Notes: generated by a model not told the origin, from the letters alone. DNA of 64,000 bases from an uncultured Hyphomonas sp. (GCF_963678195.1 NZ_OY782759.1:3541961-3605960); one strand, 5' to 3'. Shown: positions 43,625-52,301, counted from the stretch's first letter. Numbers and translations are program-made.

Positions 43625-44815
43625 ATGGCGGATGAGCGTCTCCTGCAGGCGATCCAGCAGCTTGAGGAACTCGGTGTCGACTTCGAGTCGAGCCAGGACG
43701 ACAGCGAAGTCCGCACACTTTGCGACCTCACGCCGGACTGCCGTGAGGCAGGTGAGAACTCGCTTATTCTCAATCGCAGGCAAGGCACGTTCCACTGCCC
43801 GAACTGCGGATCGGAAGGCAGTTTCACAGACCTGGTCCGCCTGAAGGAAGAGGTCCGCCGCCAGCGCATCCAGGAGATGCAGCCCCCTCCCCTAGACGCT
43901 GAATTGATCGAGGAAACAGACGACCTCGTCCCGGCCGTGCGCCCGCAGGTCAGGGATGGCGAGTTCACACCGGCTCCGGCGAAGGTCAGCCGCAACCTCG
44001 CCAGACATGAAGCAAAAGTCAGAACACTCGGCGAGGCCGACAAGCTGGAGGAGCGCTTCCCGCACCTTAAGCCGAAAGAGAAGACGCCGTTCAATGGGGA
44101 GAAGTTCATCATCTCCCTGCTGGCGCTGGTCTTCCTGACGGCCGGTCTTGCGGCCGCGGCCCTGTCCGGCTTTGCCAATTATCAGGCCTTTTCCAGTTCG
44201 GTCGCCGATCCGCTCCAGTCTCGCATCTGGGGCTGGACCGGTGTGATCGCGGCGGTGATCTCCTTTGGCGGCTTCACCTTTTTCTACTGGCACACCGCCA
44301 ATCACCGCATGAAGGAAGGCTGGCGCGCCCTCATCTTCGCGCTGGCCGGCATGGGCACCTCCATCATCGGGACCGAGCGGTTCATTGCGGCAAACAACAC
44401 GGCAGCGGCCGAAGAAGTCGTACGGGCCGATGCCAATCGCAGCGTGCTGGAGTCGCAGATCGCTGACTGGCGCCGCCAGCTGGAAGGCATTCCGCCGCAA
44501 ACCCGCTCGGTCGAAGGCCTGGAAGCCTATCTCTCCGAGGTTGAGCGTGTCGGCCGCACCGAGCAGAAGCCCTATCGTGATGCGCAGAACGAGCTCGGCC
44601 TCGCCAGGCGGCGCGACGAACTGCAGGCCAAGATCGAGGCCGCCAATGCCGAACTGCTTGGTTCGGGCGAGGGCAACATCCTGACAGAGGCGCAGACACG
44701 CACCAATCTGCCATCCTGGTTCTTCGCCCTGATGCTGGAAGCGTTCTCAAGCCAGGGCACATCGATCGGCCTGGTCGCGCTGCTCATCCTCTATGGACGG
44801 CGCAAACACGATTAA
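43625..44815 (+). CDS. membrane protein with primase-like four-cysteine zinc motif and coiled coil
   Basis: I do not recognise this 396-residue protein. Residues 30-75 hold C33-x5-C39 and, after 18 residues, C58-x2-C61 in QGTFHCPNCGSEGSFTDLV. The order of a short finger, strand, FHCxxCG, then GSFTDLV closely mirrors the CHC2 zinc ribbon of DnaG primase. A charged linker follows, then helices at about 161-184, 201-222 and 233-254, a coiled coil of about 100 residues (262-355), and a fourth helix at 361-391 with a short RRKHD tail. A nucleic-acid-binding head on a membrane anchor is the natural reading, but the function is unknown. ATG 43604 is an alternative start. Confidence 0.75.
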   Translation: MADERLLQAIQQLEELGVDFESSQDDSEVRTLCDLTPDCREAGENSLILNRRQGTFHCPNCGSEGSFTDLVRLKEEVRRQRIQEMQPPPLDAELIEETDDLVPAVRPQVRDGEFTPAPAKVSRNLARHEAKVRTLGEADKLEERFPHLKPKEKTPFNGEKFIISLLALVFLTAGLAAAALSGFANYQAFSSSVADPLQSRIWGWTGVIAAVISFGGFTFFYWHTANHRMKEGWRALIFALAGMGTSIIGTERFIAANNTAAAEEVVRADANRSVLESQIADWRRQLEGIPPQTRSVEGLEAYLSEVERVGRTEQKPYRDAQNELGLARRRDELQAKIEAANAELLGSGEGNILTEAQTRTNLPSWFFALMLEAFSSQGTSIGLVALLILYGRRKHD

Positions 44816-45132
44816 CTTAACACCTTGTTTTGTTAACCACAATTTCCTGACGATTTGGAACGGTCTGCGCGTGACGCGCATAAGTCCTGTGAAGTCCCTA
44901 TGCTGGTGCTTCTCCATCTTACCTGCTCTTCGGGCCAGTTCAGAATGAACTGGCCCCTTTTTTTGGCTCAGATCCGGTTACCGAAGCCCGCCCCCGCCAG
45001 CATGGACTTGCATTCAGCTGTATCCACCTCATAGTCGCAGATGGGAGGACGCCGGGCCCTGCAGCGGGAGTTGCAGGAACCGGGCAACTTTCCGTCATGT
45101 CTGGACCTGCCACCAGGAGGCGCTCCGCCCCG
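44816..45132. other. 317-bp intergenic region with a hairpin and a strong terminator
   Basis: This lies between the zinc-motif membrane protein and the thioesterase gene. It contains TTAACTTAACACC at the 5' end, a TGCGCG-TGA-CGCGCA hairpin at 44866-44880, and an intrinsic terminator at 44932-44964. The terminator is 117 bp beyond the upstream stop, far for simple termination, so a small RNA between promoter-like AT-rich sequence and this terminator is possible. No credible ORF is present. Confidence 0.5.
44932..44964 (+). terminator. strong intrinsic terminator
   Basis: GGGCCAGTTCA (44932-44942) pairs perfectly over 11 bp with TGAACTGGCCC (44946-44956) around GAA, followed by C and seven T's. 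Confidence 0.93.
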
Positions 45133-45666
45133 ATGAACCTGTTTTTCCGGCTCCTCAGGATCATGCTCTGGGCATGGTTTTCAAAAACCCGAACGCACAT
45201 CCTTGATGTGCACACGCTCCGCACCGGGGTCTGGATCGGCGACCACGACCCGATGGGGCACATGACCAATTCCCGGTATGCCTCGATCACCGATCTCGGC
45301 ATCATGAATTTCATGTTCCGGACCGGCACGATGAAGACGTTCCGCAAGCGCGGCTGGATCCCTATCATCCAGTACGAAGCACTCACCTACTTCCACTCGA
45401 TGAAGTTTCCCCAGAAATTCGAACTGCAGACCCGTATGGTCGGCTGGGACGGAACCTATATGTGTTTCCGGCATACATTCGTCTCGAAGGGGCGCACCGT
45501 CGCCACCAGCCGCATGATCGCCAGGCTCAGGGGACGGAAAAGGGAGAGGGTAACAGCAGACATGGCACTCGAAGCACTTGGCATGCCGATGGAAAGTCCG
45601 CCGCTGGACAAGCCTTTCCTGGATGCGATTGCAGACCTGCGGGCTGAACGGGCCTCACACGCATGA
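45133..45666 (+). CDS. thioesterase-like hot-dog protein (THEM6/4HBT type)
   Basis: From ATG 45133 the protein has 177 residues. A short hydrophobic N-terminus (MNLFFRLLRIMLWAWF) leads into a hot-dog fold: GVWIGDHDPMGHMTNSRYAS carries the Asp/Asn region used by 4-hydroxybenzoyl-CoA thioesterase relatives. FHSMKFPQKFELQTRMVGWD and RHTFVSKGRTVATSRMIARL follow. THEM6-like bacterial proteins are mostly uncharacterised acyl-CoA thioesterases. AGGAGG lies 12 nt upstream. The stop overlaps the next ATG by 4 bp. Confidence 0.85.
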   Translation: MNLFFRLLRIMLWAWFSKTRTHILDVHTLRTGVWIGDHDPMGHMTNSRYASITDLGIMNFMFRTGTMKTFRKRGWIPIIQYEALTYFHSMKFPQKFELQTRMVGWDGTYMCFRHTFVSKGRTVATSRMIARLRGRKRERVTADMALEALGMPMESPPLDKPFLDAIADLRAERASHA

Positions 45667-46586
45667 GCCTGCCCCTGATTATCGATTGCGATCCCGGCGT
45701 CGACGATGCCGTGATGCTGATGATGGCGCTGGCGAGCGATGCACTGGACGTGCGCGCGATCACGACGGTGGCCGGAAACGTGCCGCTGCGCCTGACCAGC
45801 CGGAACGCCCGCATGATGTGCCAGCTGATGGGGCGCAGCGAGGTGCCGGTCTATGCCGGCTGCCCGCGCCCGATCCTGCGCCAGCCCGTGACGGCAGAAG
45901 ACTTTCACGGGGAAAGCGGCATTGCCGGGCTCGCCCCGTTTGAACCCGACCGGCCGCTCGCCGATGGCCATGCCGCGCCCTTCCTCGTCGAGACACTGAA
46001 AGCCGCCGCGCCCGGCGAATACACGCTCGTCGTGACCGGCCCGATGACAAATATCGCCGCCGCGCTGGTGATGGACCCGTCGGTCGCCAGGGGCATCTCC
46101 CGCCTCGTCCTGATGGCGGGCGCTGACAGCGAGGGCGGCAACATCACCCCCTTCTCCGAGTTCAACGTCTTCGCAGATCCGCACGCGGCCGCCATCGTTT
46201 TCAATTCCGGTATCCCGGCCACGGTGATGAGCCTCGACGTGACCCACACGGTGCGCGCAGAACTGCCGCGGATCGAACGCCTCAAAGCCGTCCAGACCGA
46301 ACGCGCCGCCATCATGGTGCAGCTGCTGGAAGCCGGAAACGAGCTGGAAGGCCGGTGGAAGGAAGGGCGCAAATCGCCGATGCACGACCCGTCCACGGTC
46401 GCCTTCCTGCTGGCCCCGCACCTGTTCGAGGCGAAAGCCACGACGGTCAGCGTGGTGACGGAGGAAGGCGAGCGCTTCGGCCAGACCTGTCTCAGCGAAA
46501 CCGCAGGCGGCCCGCATGACTGGGTCACCGCCGCAGATGCCGACGGCTTCTTCGAGCTCATCGCCTCGCTGATGGAGCGCCCATGA
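45663..46586 (+). CDS. ribonucleoside hydrolase (inosine-uridine type)
   Basis: This 307-residue calcium-dependent nucleoside hydrolase has the N-terminal metal motif IIDCDPGVDDA (Asp8, 10, 14, 15), TGPMTNIAAAL and the later FNVFADPHAAAIVF with the nucleoside-binding Asn and metal Asp. It splits a nucleoside into base and ribose. It overlaps the thioesterase gene by 4 bp and the ribokinase gene by 4 bp (ATGA), so translation is coupled. The ribokinase next door would phosphorylate the released ribose. Confidence 0.94.
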   Translation: MSLPLIIDCDPGVDDAVMLMMALASDALDVRAITTVAGNVPLRLTSRNARMMCQLMGRSEVPVYAGCPRPILRQPVTAEDFHGESGIAGLAPFEPDRPLADGHAAPFLVETLKAAAPGEYTLVVTGPMTNIAAALVMDPSVARGISRLVLMAGADSEGGNITPFSEFNVFADPHAAAIVFNSGIPATVMSLDVTHTVRAELPRIERLKAVQTERAAIMVQLLEAGNELEGRWKEGRKSPMHDPSTVAFLLAPHLFEAKATTVSVVTEEGERFGQTCLSETAGGPHDWVTAADADGFFELIASLMERP

Positions 46587-47434
46587 TTACCGTCGTCGGC
46601 TCGATCAATCTCGACATCGTGGCCACCGGCCCCGCCCTGCCCCGGCCGGGCGAGACGGTTGGCGGCGCCCGGCTTGCCCGCCATCCCGGCGGCAAGGGCG
46701 CGAACCAGGCATTGGCCGCCCGCCGCCTTGGCGCGGAGGTGCAGCTGGTCGGCGCGGTTGGCGCAGACGACATGGCCGACGAAGCGCTGAAGCTGCTGCA
46801 GGATGGCGGTGTGGACCTCGCGCAAGTCGCGCATGTGAATGGCGAGACGACGGGCGTGGCCCTGATCGCGGTCGATGCGACCTCCGGCGAGAATTTGATC
46901 GTCGTCTGCCCCGGCGCCAACCATGTGTTGCGCCCCGACGATGTGGCCGATCTGCCGATCGAGCACATGATGGGGGTGCTGGAAGTGCCTGTTCCGGTGC
47001 TGCTGGCGGCCGCGGAAAAGGCGACCGGTTTTGTCAGCCTGAACCTCGCCCCGGCCATGACCATACCGGACCAGCTCATGACTCTGGCGGACCTTCTCAG
47101 TGTCAACGAGACCGAAGCGGAGACTTATGGTGACCGCCTGATGACTTGCGGCGCCTTGGTCGCCGTCTCGCTCGGCGCGGAGGGCGCGGTGCTCTACAAG
47201 GACGGCAAGGAGATTGCCCGGGCCGCCCCGCCGAAAGTGCAGGTCGTCGACACGGTCGGCGCCGGGGACACGTTCACCGCCGCGCTGACGGTCGCCCTGA
47301 TCGAGGGCAAGGCGCCGCAGGACGCGCTGACCTTTGCCGTGACCGCCGGGGCGCTTGCCTGCACACGGCCTGGCGCCCAGCCGAGCCTGCCGCAGCGCCG
47401 CGACGTTGACGCGCTTGCCCTTGGCGGGAAATGA
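46583..47434 (+). CDS. rbsK: ribokinase (PfkB family)
   Basis: The 283-residue sugar kinase starts ITVVGSINLDIVATGPALP, has the sugar-binding RHPGGKGANQALAARRLGAE, and ends with the PfkB signature DTVGAGDTFTAAL near residue 222, holding the catalytic Asp. It phosphorylates ribose to ribose 5-phosphate. It overlaps the nucleoside hydrolase gene by 4 bp, which fits ribose salvage from nucleosides. No ribose transporter is present. Confidence 0.94.
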   Translation: MITVVGSINLDIVATGPALPRPGETVGGARLARHPGGKGANQALAARRLGAEVQLVGAVGADDMADEALKLLQDGGVDLAQVAHVNGETTGVALIAVDATSGENLIVVCPGANHVLRPDDVADLPIEHMMGVLEVPVPVLLAAAEKATGFVSLNLAPAMTIPDQLMTLADLLSVNETEAETYGDRLMTCGALVAVSLGAEGAVLYKDGKEIARAAPPKVQVVDTVGAGDTFTAALTVALIEGKAPQDALTFAVTAGALACTRPGAQPSLPQRRDVDALALGGK

Positions 47435-47486
47435 CGGCACCTGTCTGGCAAGCTTTCCCTGCCCCGTACCCTGCCGGAGACCCGCC

Positions 47487-48287
47487 ATGCGCCGCCTGCT
47501 GCTCAGCTTCGCCCTTGCCGCCACCATCGCCTCCCCGGCCTTTGCCTGGGGCAAGACAGGCCACCGCGTCGTTGCCGCCGTGGCGGACCACTACCTGACC
47601 GATGAGGCCGCCGCCGCCGTTGAAGACATCCTCGGGCCGGAAAGCATGGCAGAAGCCTCCGACTGGCCGGACTTCATGCGCTCCGACCCGGCCCCGTTCT
47701 GGCGCCGCGAATCCAGCCCCTGGCATTATGTGACCATTCCGGAAGGTGAGAAATATGCGGACATCACGCCGCCGCCGGAGGGCAATGCGATCACGGCGCT
47801 GGCACATTTCCGCGCCATCGTGCTGGACGAGAGCCAGCCGCTGGAACAGCGCCAGCTGGCCCTCCGCTTCATCATCCATCTGGTGGGCGACCTGCAACAG
47901 CCCCTGCACGCCGGCAATGGCACGGACCGGGGCGCGAACCTCTTCACCTGCTACTTCTTCGAAGAGCTGACAAACCTGCACGAGGTCTGGGACGAGCTGC
48001 TCATCAATCATGAGGAGCTGTCCTATACCGAATGGACCGACTGGCTGACCTCCAAGATCACGGCCGAGAAAATCCTCGTCTGGTCCGCCGCAACGCCGGA
48101 ACAGTGGGCAGACGAAAGCGCGGCCATCCGCGACACGATCTACCCGGATCACCAGATCCTCAAATGGGAATATGTCTACCAGACCCGCCCGATCCTGCGC
48201 CAGCAACTCTCCAAAGGCGGCGTACGGTTGGCGGCGTACCTGAATGAGATGTTTGCGGAGGAAGCGGAGGCATCTGCGGCGGAGTAG
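47487..48287 (+). CDS. secreted S1/P1-type nuclease
   Basis: The 266-residue precursor has a signal peptide (1-20, SPAFA) giving mature WGKTGHRVVAAVADHYL. The amino-terminal Trp is itself a zinc ligand in this trinuclear-zinc family. Other ligands sit in SDWPDF, WHYV and HLVGDLQQPLHAGNGTDRGAN. S1/P1 nucleases degrade single-stranded DNA and RNA and remove 3'-phosphates. It starts 52 bp after rbsK with GGAGA in front, so secreted nuclease, nucleoside hydrolase and ribokinase may form one salvage route. Confidence 0.93.
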   Translation: MRRLLLSFALAATIASPAFAWGKTGHRVVAAVADHYLTDEAAAAVEDILGPESMAEASDWPDFMRSDPAPFWRRESSPWHYVTIPEGEKYADITPPPEGNAITALAHFRAIVLDESQPLEQRQLALRFIIHLVGDLQQPLHAGNGTDRGANLFTCYFFEELTNLHEVWDELLINHEELSYTEWTDWLTSKITAEKILVWSAATPEQWADESAAIRDTIYPDHQILKWEYVYQTRPILRQQLSKGGVRLAAYLNEMFAEEAEASAAE

Positions 48288-48341
48288 ACGGTGTCCGAGA
48301 CGCCGATGGGGCGGAGACAAGTATTCGCCTACAAACGATAC

Positions 48342-48668
48342 TCAATGCTCAACGGACAAACCATATTCTTGGTTTAGATCCAGCAAGTGATGCCCGAAAA
48401 TTTCGTTCCGCACCAAGTCCACGATGACCACCACAAAAACATTTGGAGTTTGTGTAACAACGAGAACGTGATCGAACGTGTCGCTTCTGTTCCGATATGC
48501 ATGTTGCACGCTCCCATCGATAATCAAACTTCCGAATAGTTCGTTGACGGGAATAGCTGCCACATAAGGCCAAATGTCGATTACGCTCGTCGCAGTCTCC
48601 AATACATCCCGCATTGGATGTTCGAATGTTGCTCTGAATTCAGCGGCGTTGAGCAATCTTGTTTTCAT
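48342..48668 (-). CDS. hypothetical AT-rich 108-residue protein
   Basis: ATG 48668 gives MKTRLLNAAEFRATFEHPMR. A TTG 9 bp further upstream is an alternative. The chain ends NEIFGHHLLDLNQEYGLSVEH. It is a compact soluble alpha/beta-looking protein with several beta strands (DHVLVVTQTPNVFVVVIVDL). I recall similar short hypothetical proteins but no function. Base composition (about 45% GC) is far lower than its surroundings, suggesting transfer. No ribosome binding site is evident. It lies between the nuclease gene and rpoN. Confidence 0.6.
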   Translation of the reverse strand: MKTRLLNAAEFRATFEHPMRDVLETATSVIDIWPYVAAIPVNELFGSLIIDGSVQHAYRNRSDTFDHVLVVTQTPNVFVVVIVDLVRNEIFGHHLLDLNQEYGLSVEH

Positions 48669-48756
48669 GCGTGCCAAACTAGATGGTTTGTCGTCTAATT
48701 CGATGTCAACTAAGGGCTATTTTCGGCCATTCGCAAACCGTGATTTAAGATAGCCC

Positions 48757-50250
48757 TCAGCTCGCCCTGTTGATCCGGCGGCGCTGGACGCTGGAGGGGA
48801 TGTTCAGGCTTTCGCGGTATTTGGCGACCGTGCGGCGGGCGATTTCGACGCCGTAGCCGGTGAGGATTTCCACGATCTGATCGTCGGAGAGCACGTCTTC
48901 CGGGGCCTCCTGATCGATCAGCTGCTTAATCCGGTAACGGACGGCTTCGGCGGAATGCGCCTCCCCGCCCCCGGTGGCCGGGATGGCGGCGGAGAAGAAG
49001 TATTTCAGCTCAAACAGGCCGCGCGGCGTCGACATGTATTTGTTGGTCGTGACGCGGGAAACGGTCGACTCGTGCATCTCAATCGCGTCGGCCACCTGTT
49101 TCAGGTTCAGCGGCCGCAGATGCGCGACCCCGTGGGCAAAGAAGGCATCCTGCTGGCGGACGATCTCGCTCGCCACTTTCAGGATCGTGCGCGCGCGCTG
49201 ATCGAGCGACTTGATCAGCCAGCTGGCCGAGGCCGCGCATTCGGAGATGAATTCCTTCTCCTGATCGCGCATCTTCAGGGCCGAGACTTCGGCATAATAA
49301 GCCTTGTCCATCAGCACGCGCGGCAGCGTGTCGGAGTTCAGTTCGACCGCAAACATGCCGTTCGGCAGTTCGCGCACATAGACGTCCGGCTGGACGGCGA
49401 TGGTCGTGTCTGAGGAATAGCCGGCGCCCGGTTTCGGGGAAAGCTGGCGCAACTCCGTCATCATTTCCATCAGGTCTTCCTTGCCGACGCCGCAGCGCTC
49501 CGACAGGGTTTTCAGGTCATGCTTGGCGACGAGGGCGAGGTTCTCGATCATCGCTTCCATGGCCGGGTCATAGCGGCCGCGCTCTTTCAGCTGCAGCGCC
49601 AGGCATTCCGGAATGGAGCGGGCCATCACGCCCGTCGGCTCAAAGCCCTGGCAAACCTGCAGCACGGCTTCGACATTGGCTTCGTCGGCGCCAAGATCGT
49701 TGGCGACTTCCTCGATCGTGGTGCGCAGGTAGCCGCCCTCATCAGTCTCGTCGATCAGGCGGGCCGCGATCAGCCGGTCAGCGGCGGAGAGACCGGCCAG
49801 CTGAAGTTGTTCGTGCAGGTGCTGGTTCAGCGTGACATCCGAGGAAGCATTGGACGCAGCGTCGAAATCATCGCTGGCAGGCCCTGCCCCGACGCCGGAC
49901 CAGTCGGCCTTGGCGGACGGGCCGGAGGTGCCCGCCGGCATGGCATTATCGGAGCCGGTGCCCGGCTCGTAGACATCCTCGCCCGGCGCATCCAGCTGCT
50001 CGCGCGCCTCGCCCATACCGGAACTGTCGTCGAGCGACATCTCTTCGCGGCGGGCCGGCTCGCTGCCATCGCCGGCGGCGTCGGTGTTGTCTTCGGCCTT
50101 CTGGAGCAGCGGATTGCGCTCGATCTCGGCTTCGACAAATTCGGCGAGTTCCTGGTTCGACAGCTGCAGCAGCTTGATGGCCTGCTGCAGTTGCGGCGTC
50201 ATCACCAGGGACGTGCCCTGGCGCATATCGAGTGATTGTTTCATGGCCAT
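48757..50250 (-). CDS. rpoN: RNA polymerase sigma-54 factor
   Basis: Sigma-54 directs RNA polymerase to -24/-12 promoters that need an enhancer-binding ATPase. The 497-residue protein has the Gln-rich activator-interacting region I (MRQGTSLVMTPQLQQAIKLL), an acidic region II, the core-binding domain, and the DNA-binding RpoN box ARRTVAKYRE at 471-480. GGGGGCGCGG precedes the ATG. It is the last gene of the conserved rnd-lptC-lptA-lptB-rpoN cluster. The hpf and ptsN genes that usually follow are missing here. Confidence 0.98.
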   Translation of the reverse strand: MAMKQSLDMRQGTSLVMTPQLQQAIKLLQLSNQELAEFVEAEIERNPLLQKAEDNTDAAGDGSEPARREEMSLDDSSGMGEAREQLDAPGEDVYEPGTGSDNAMPAGTSGPSAKADWSGVGAGPASDDFDAASNASSDVTLNQHLHEQLQLAGLSAADRLIAARLIDETDEGGYLRTTIEEVANDLGADEANVEAVLQVCQGFEPTGVMARSIPECLALQLKERGRYDPAMEAMIENLALVAKHDLKTLSERCGVGKEDLMEMMTELRQLSPKPGAGYSSDTTIAVQPDVYVRELPNGMFAVELNSDTLPRVLMDKAYYAEVSALKMRDQEKEFISECAASASWLIKSLDQRARTILKVASEIVRQQDAFFAHGVAHLRPLNLKQVADAIEMHESTVSRVTTNKYMSTPRGLFELKYFFSAAIPATGGGEAHSAEAVRYRIKQLIDQEAPEDVLSDDQIVEILTGYGVEIARRTVAKYRESLNIPSSVQRRRINRAS

Positions 50251-50268
50251 AAGCCGCGCCCCCTGAAA

Positions 50269-51003
50269 TCAAGCGGCGAACTGTTCACCCAGATAGACCC
50301 TTCGCACGTCCTCATTCTTCAGCACGCTTTCCGGCGAGCCGTTGAAGAGCACTTCACCATCATACATCACATAGGCCCGGTCGACGATCTGGAGCGTTTC
50401 ACGCACCTGGTGGTCCGTAATCAGGACGCCCAGGCCACGCTGCTTCAGATAGCGGACAAGGTCGGAAATGTCGGAAATGGCAAGCGGGTCGATACCGGTG
50501 AACGGTTCGTCCAGTAGCATGAAGCTCGGACGCGAGGCGAGCGCGCGGGCGATCTCGACACGGCGGCGTTCGCCCCCCGACAGGGAGGTGGCGGCCTGGT
50601 GGCGCAGATGTTCCACGTGCAGTTCGCTGAGCAGGCTGTCGACCTGTGCCATGCGGGCGGAGCGGTCTTTTTCGACCAGTTCCGCCACGGCCAACACGTT
50701 CTCTTCCACTGTCATGCCCCTGAAAATCGAGGCTTCCTGCGGAAGATAGCCCACGCCAAGGCGTGCGCGCTGATACATTGGAAGACGGGTCACATTCTCG
50801 CCGTCGATCGAAATCGTCCCCGAATCGACGCCGATAAGGCCCATAATCATGTAAAAGCAGGTCGTCTTGCCGGCCCCATTGGGTCCAAGCAGGCCAACAA
50901 CTTCCCCGCGCTGAAGAGAAAGCGAGACATCCCGCACGACCTGTCGCTTGCCAAATGCCTTGGCAATATTCTCAACGACAAGGCCTTCGGCCGACTCGGT
51001 CAT
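50269..51003 (-). CDS. lptB: LPS export ABC transporter ATP-binding protein LptB
   Basis: This 244-residue ATPase powers lipopolysaccharide extraction from the inner membrane with LptFG. Walker A is GPNGAGKTT (40-48), the signature LSGGE (141-145), and Walker B FMLLDEP (161-167), followed by the switch His in LITDHQVRETL. The gene lies between lptA and rpoN, the standard order. lptF and lptG are not in the window. Confidence 0.98.
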   Translation of the reverse strand: MTESAEGLVVENIAKAFGKRQVVRDVSLSLQRGEVVGLLGPNGAGKTTCFYMIMGLIGVDSGTISIDGENVTRLPMYQRARLGVGYLPQEASIFRGMTVEENVLAVAELVEKDRSARMAQVDSLLSELHVEHLRHQAATSLSGGERRRVEIARALASRPSFMLLDEPFTGIDPLAISDISDLVRYLKQRGLGVLITDHQVRETLQIVDRAYVMYDGEVLFNGSPESVLKNEDVRRVYLGEQFAA

Positions 51004-51097
51004 CTTTCTCAGGAATCCCTTTCAGTGCGGGCATTTGTTGCCCGGGAAGACTGTTACCTTCACATGCTTAAGATCGCTTTCACGATCCTGTTGAAAT

Positions 51098-51625
51098 TCA
51101 ATCATTCGGCCCATTCTGGGCATCGGGATCGATCATCATGCGCGTGCGGCCATCGCCGCCATCCAATGTGGTGCGCCGGTTCGTGATCTCAAGCCTGAGC
51201 ACTTCCCCTTCTGCCACATCGCGCCCGCGCATCAGGGCGACATTACCGGTCATGGTGATTGTATCGGTCGCAGCGACATAGACGCCGCGCTCGCCCTTCG
51301 CCTTCAGTTCAGGCGTGACATAGAACACATCGCCCTCGGCGGTCATCGACTCGATCTGGCCGAAACTGCCGCCGACAGTGCTGACTTCCCCGCCTTCCTT
51401 GCCGGCGAAAACCATCGTCACCTGGTTGGCCCGCAGGCGGGCATCGCCCTGCTGGATGTCGACATTGCCGATCAGCAGCACTTTGCGCTCCAGCTCCAGG
51501 CTCTCGGTGCGGTCTGAATTGATGTAGATCGGCCCGCCTTCGGACGAAATCTGGGCATGGGCCGGGGCGGTAAAAGCCGCAAACACGCCCGCCAGCAGAA
51601 CGCCGAGTATTCTAATTCGAGCCAT
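51098..51625 (-). CDS. lptA: LPS transport periplasmic protein LptA
   Basis: LptA forms the periplasmic bridge that carries LPS from LptC to the outer-membrane LptD. The 175-residue precursor has a signal peptide (1-23, TAPAHA) and an OstA-type beta-jellyroll with ISSEGGPIYINSDRTESLEL and GDARLRANQVTMVF. Its ATG at 51625 lies inside the lptC 3' end, giving a 14-bp overlap and translational coupling. The upstream ATG at 51640 lacks a signal-peptide rationale. Confidence 0.93.
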   Translation of the reverse strand: MARIRILGVLLAGVFAAFTAPAHAQISSEGGPIYINSDRTESLELERKVLLIGNVDIQQGDARLRANQVTMVFAGKEGGEVSTVGGSFGQIESMTAEGDVFYVTPELKAKGERGVYVAATDTITMTGNVALMRGRDVAEGEVLRLEITNRRTTLDGGDGRTRMMIDPDAQNGPND

Positions 51626-52301
51626 CAGTATCACCTTCACCCGTCGTTTCGTTTGGTTCCGGCGCCTTCGGGGCGGGGGCCGGATAGATCACGGTCCGTA
51701 CATTACCGGCACAGACAATGCGATTGCCGTCATCGAGAACTTCATACGAGTCGCAGCGAATATCGCCAAGGGGTCCTTTCCCCTGCAGCGGCGATAGCCC
51801 CTCGATCCGGCCCTCCCCGACATAAACCCGCGCGCCCGAAGACACGAACGTATAGCCGGAGGCATCGGTAATGCTGACATTGTCATAGAGCTCAAGAATG
51901 CCCGCATCCCGGTCGTACATGCCGGTCGGCGCGCTTACCTGGCTGCCGGCCTCGTCCCGCAGGACCGGGGCCGTCAGGTCGACGGTCTGGTCCGTTCCCA
52001 GCCGGCGGCGCGCGGCATCCGCGGTGATCTGAAAGCTCAGCCCATCGGAATCGCGCCCGGTGAAGCGCGGGTTCACCATGGTCACGGACTCGTCCTTGGT
52101 CACCCGGACAGGCCGCGACTCACTGGTCAGCGCGCTCTTGACGATATGGCCGGCAAAAAAACCGATCGAGATCGCCGCGCCCGCCACAAACACCATGCGC
52201 AGGACCTTCACACGCTCGGAACGCCGCCGGGCCTGTGCCAGCGTCAGCTGGCGGCGCGGGGCCCAGAGCGAGGCGGGATCATGATGTGTGGCGGCGTCCA
52301 T
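51612..52301 (-). CDS. lptC: LPS export protein LptC
   Basis: The 229-residue single-pass protein anchors the LPS bridge to LptBFG. One transmembrane helix lies at about 31-52 (VLRMVFVAGAAISIGFFAGH). The periplasmic part has the LptC fold (VTMVNPRFTGRDSDGLSFQI, LYDNVSITDASGYTF). A C-terminal Pro/Asp-rich tail is longer than in E. coli LptC (191). It starts 84 bp after the rnd-like gene. Confidence 0.9.
   Translation of the reverse strand: MDAATHHDPASLWAPRRQLTLAQARRRSERVKVLRMVFVAGAAISIGFFAGHIVKSALTSESRPVRVTKDESVTMVNPRFTGRDSDGLSFQITADAARRRLGTDQTVDLTAPVLRDEAGSQVSAPTGMYDRDAGILELYDNVSITDASGYTFVSSGARVYVGEGRIEGLSPLQGKGPLGDIRCDSYEVLDDGNRIVCAGNVRTVIYPAPAPKAPEPNETTGEGDTDGSN

Noticed and set aside
44813-44840. 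TTAACTTAACACC followed by GTTAACC as a CtrA site
   Set aside because: The spacing between TTAA halves is not the 7 bp of the CtrA consensus.
45905-47554. 549-codon minus-strand frame opposite the nucleoside hydrolase and ribokinase genes
   Set aside because: It spans two well-supported coupled genes and its composition is typical of an antisense shadow.
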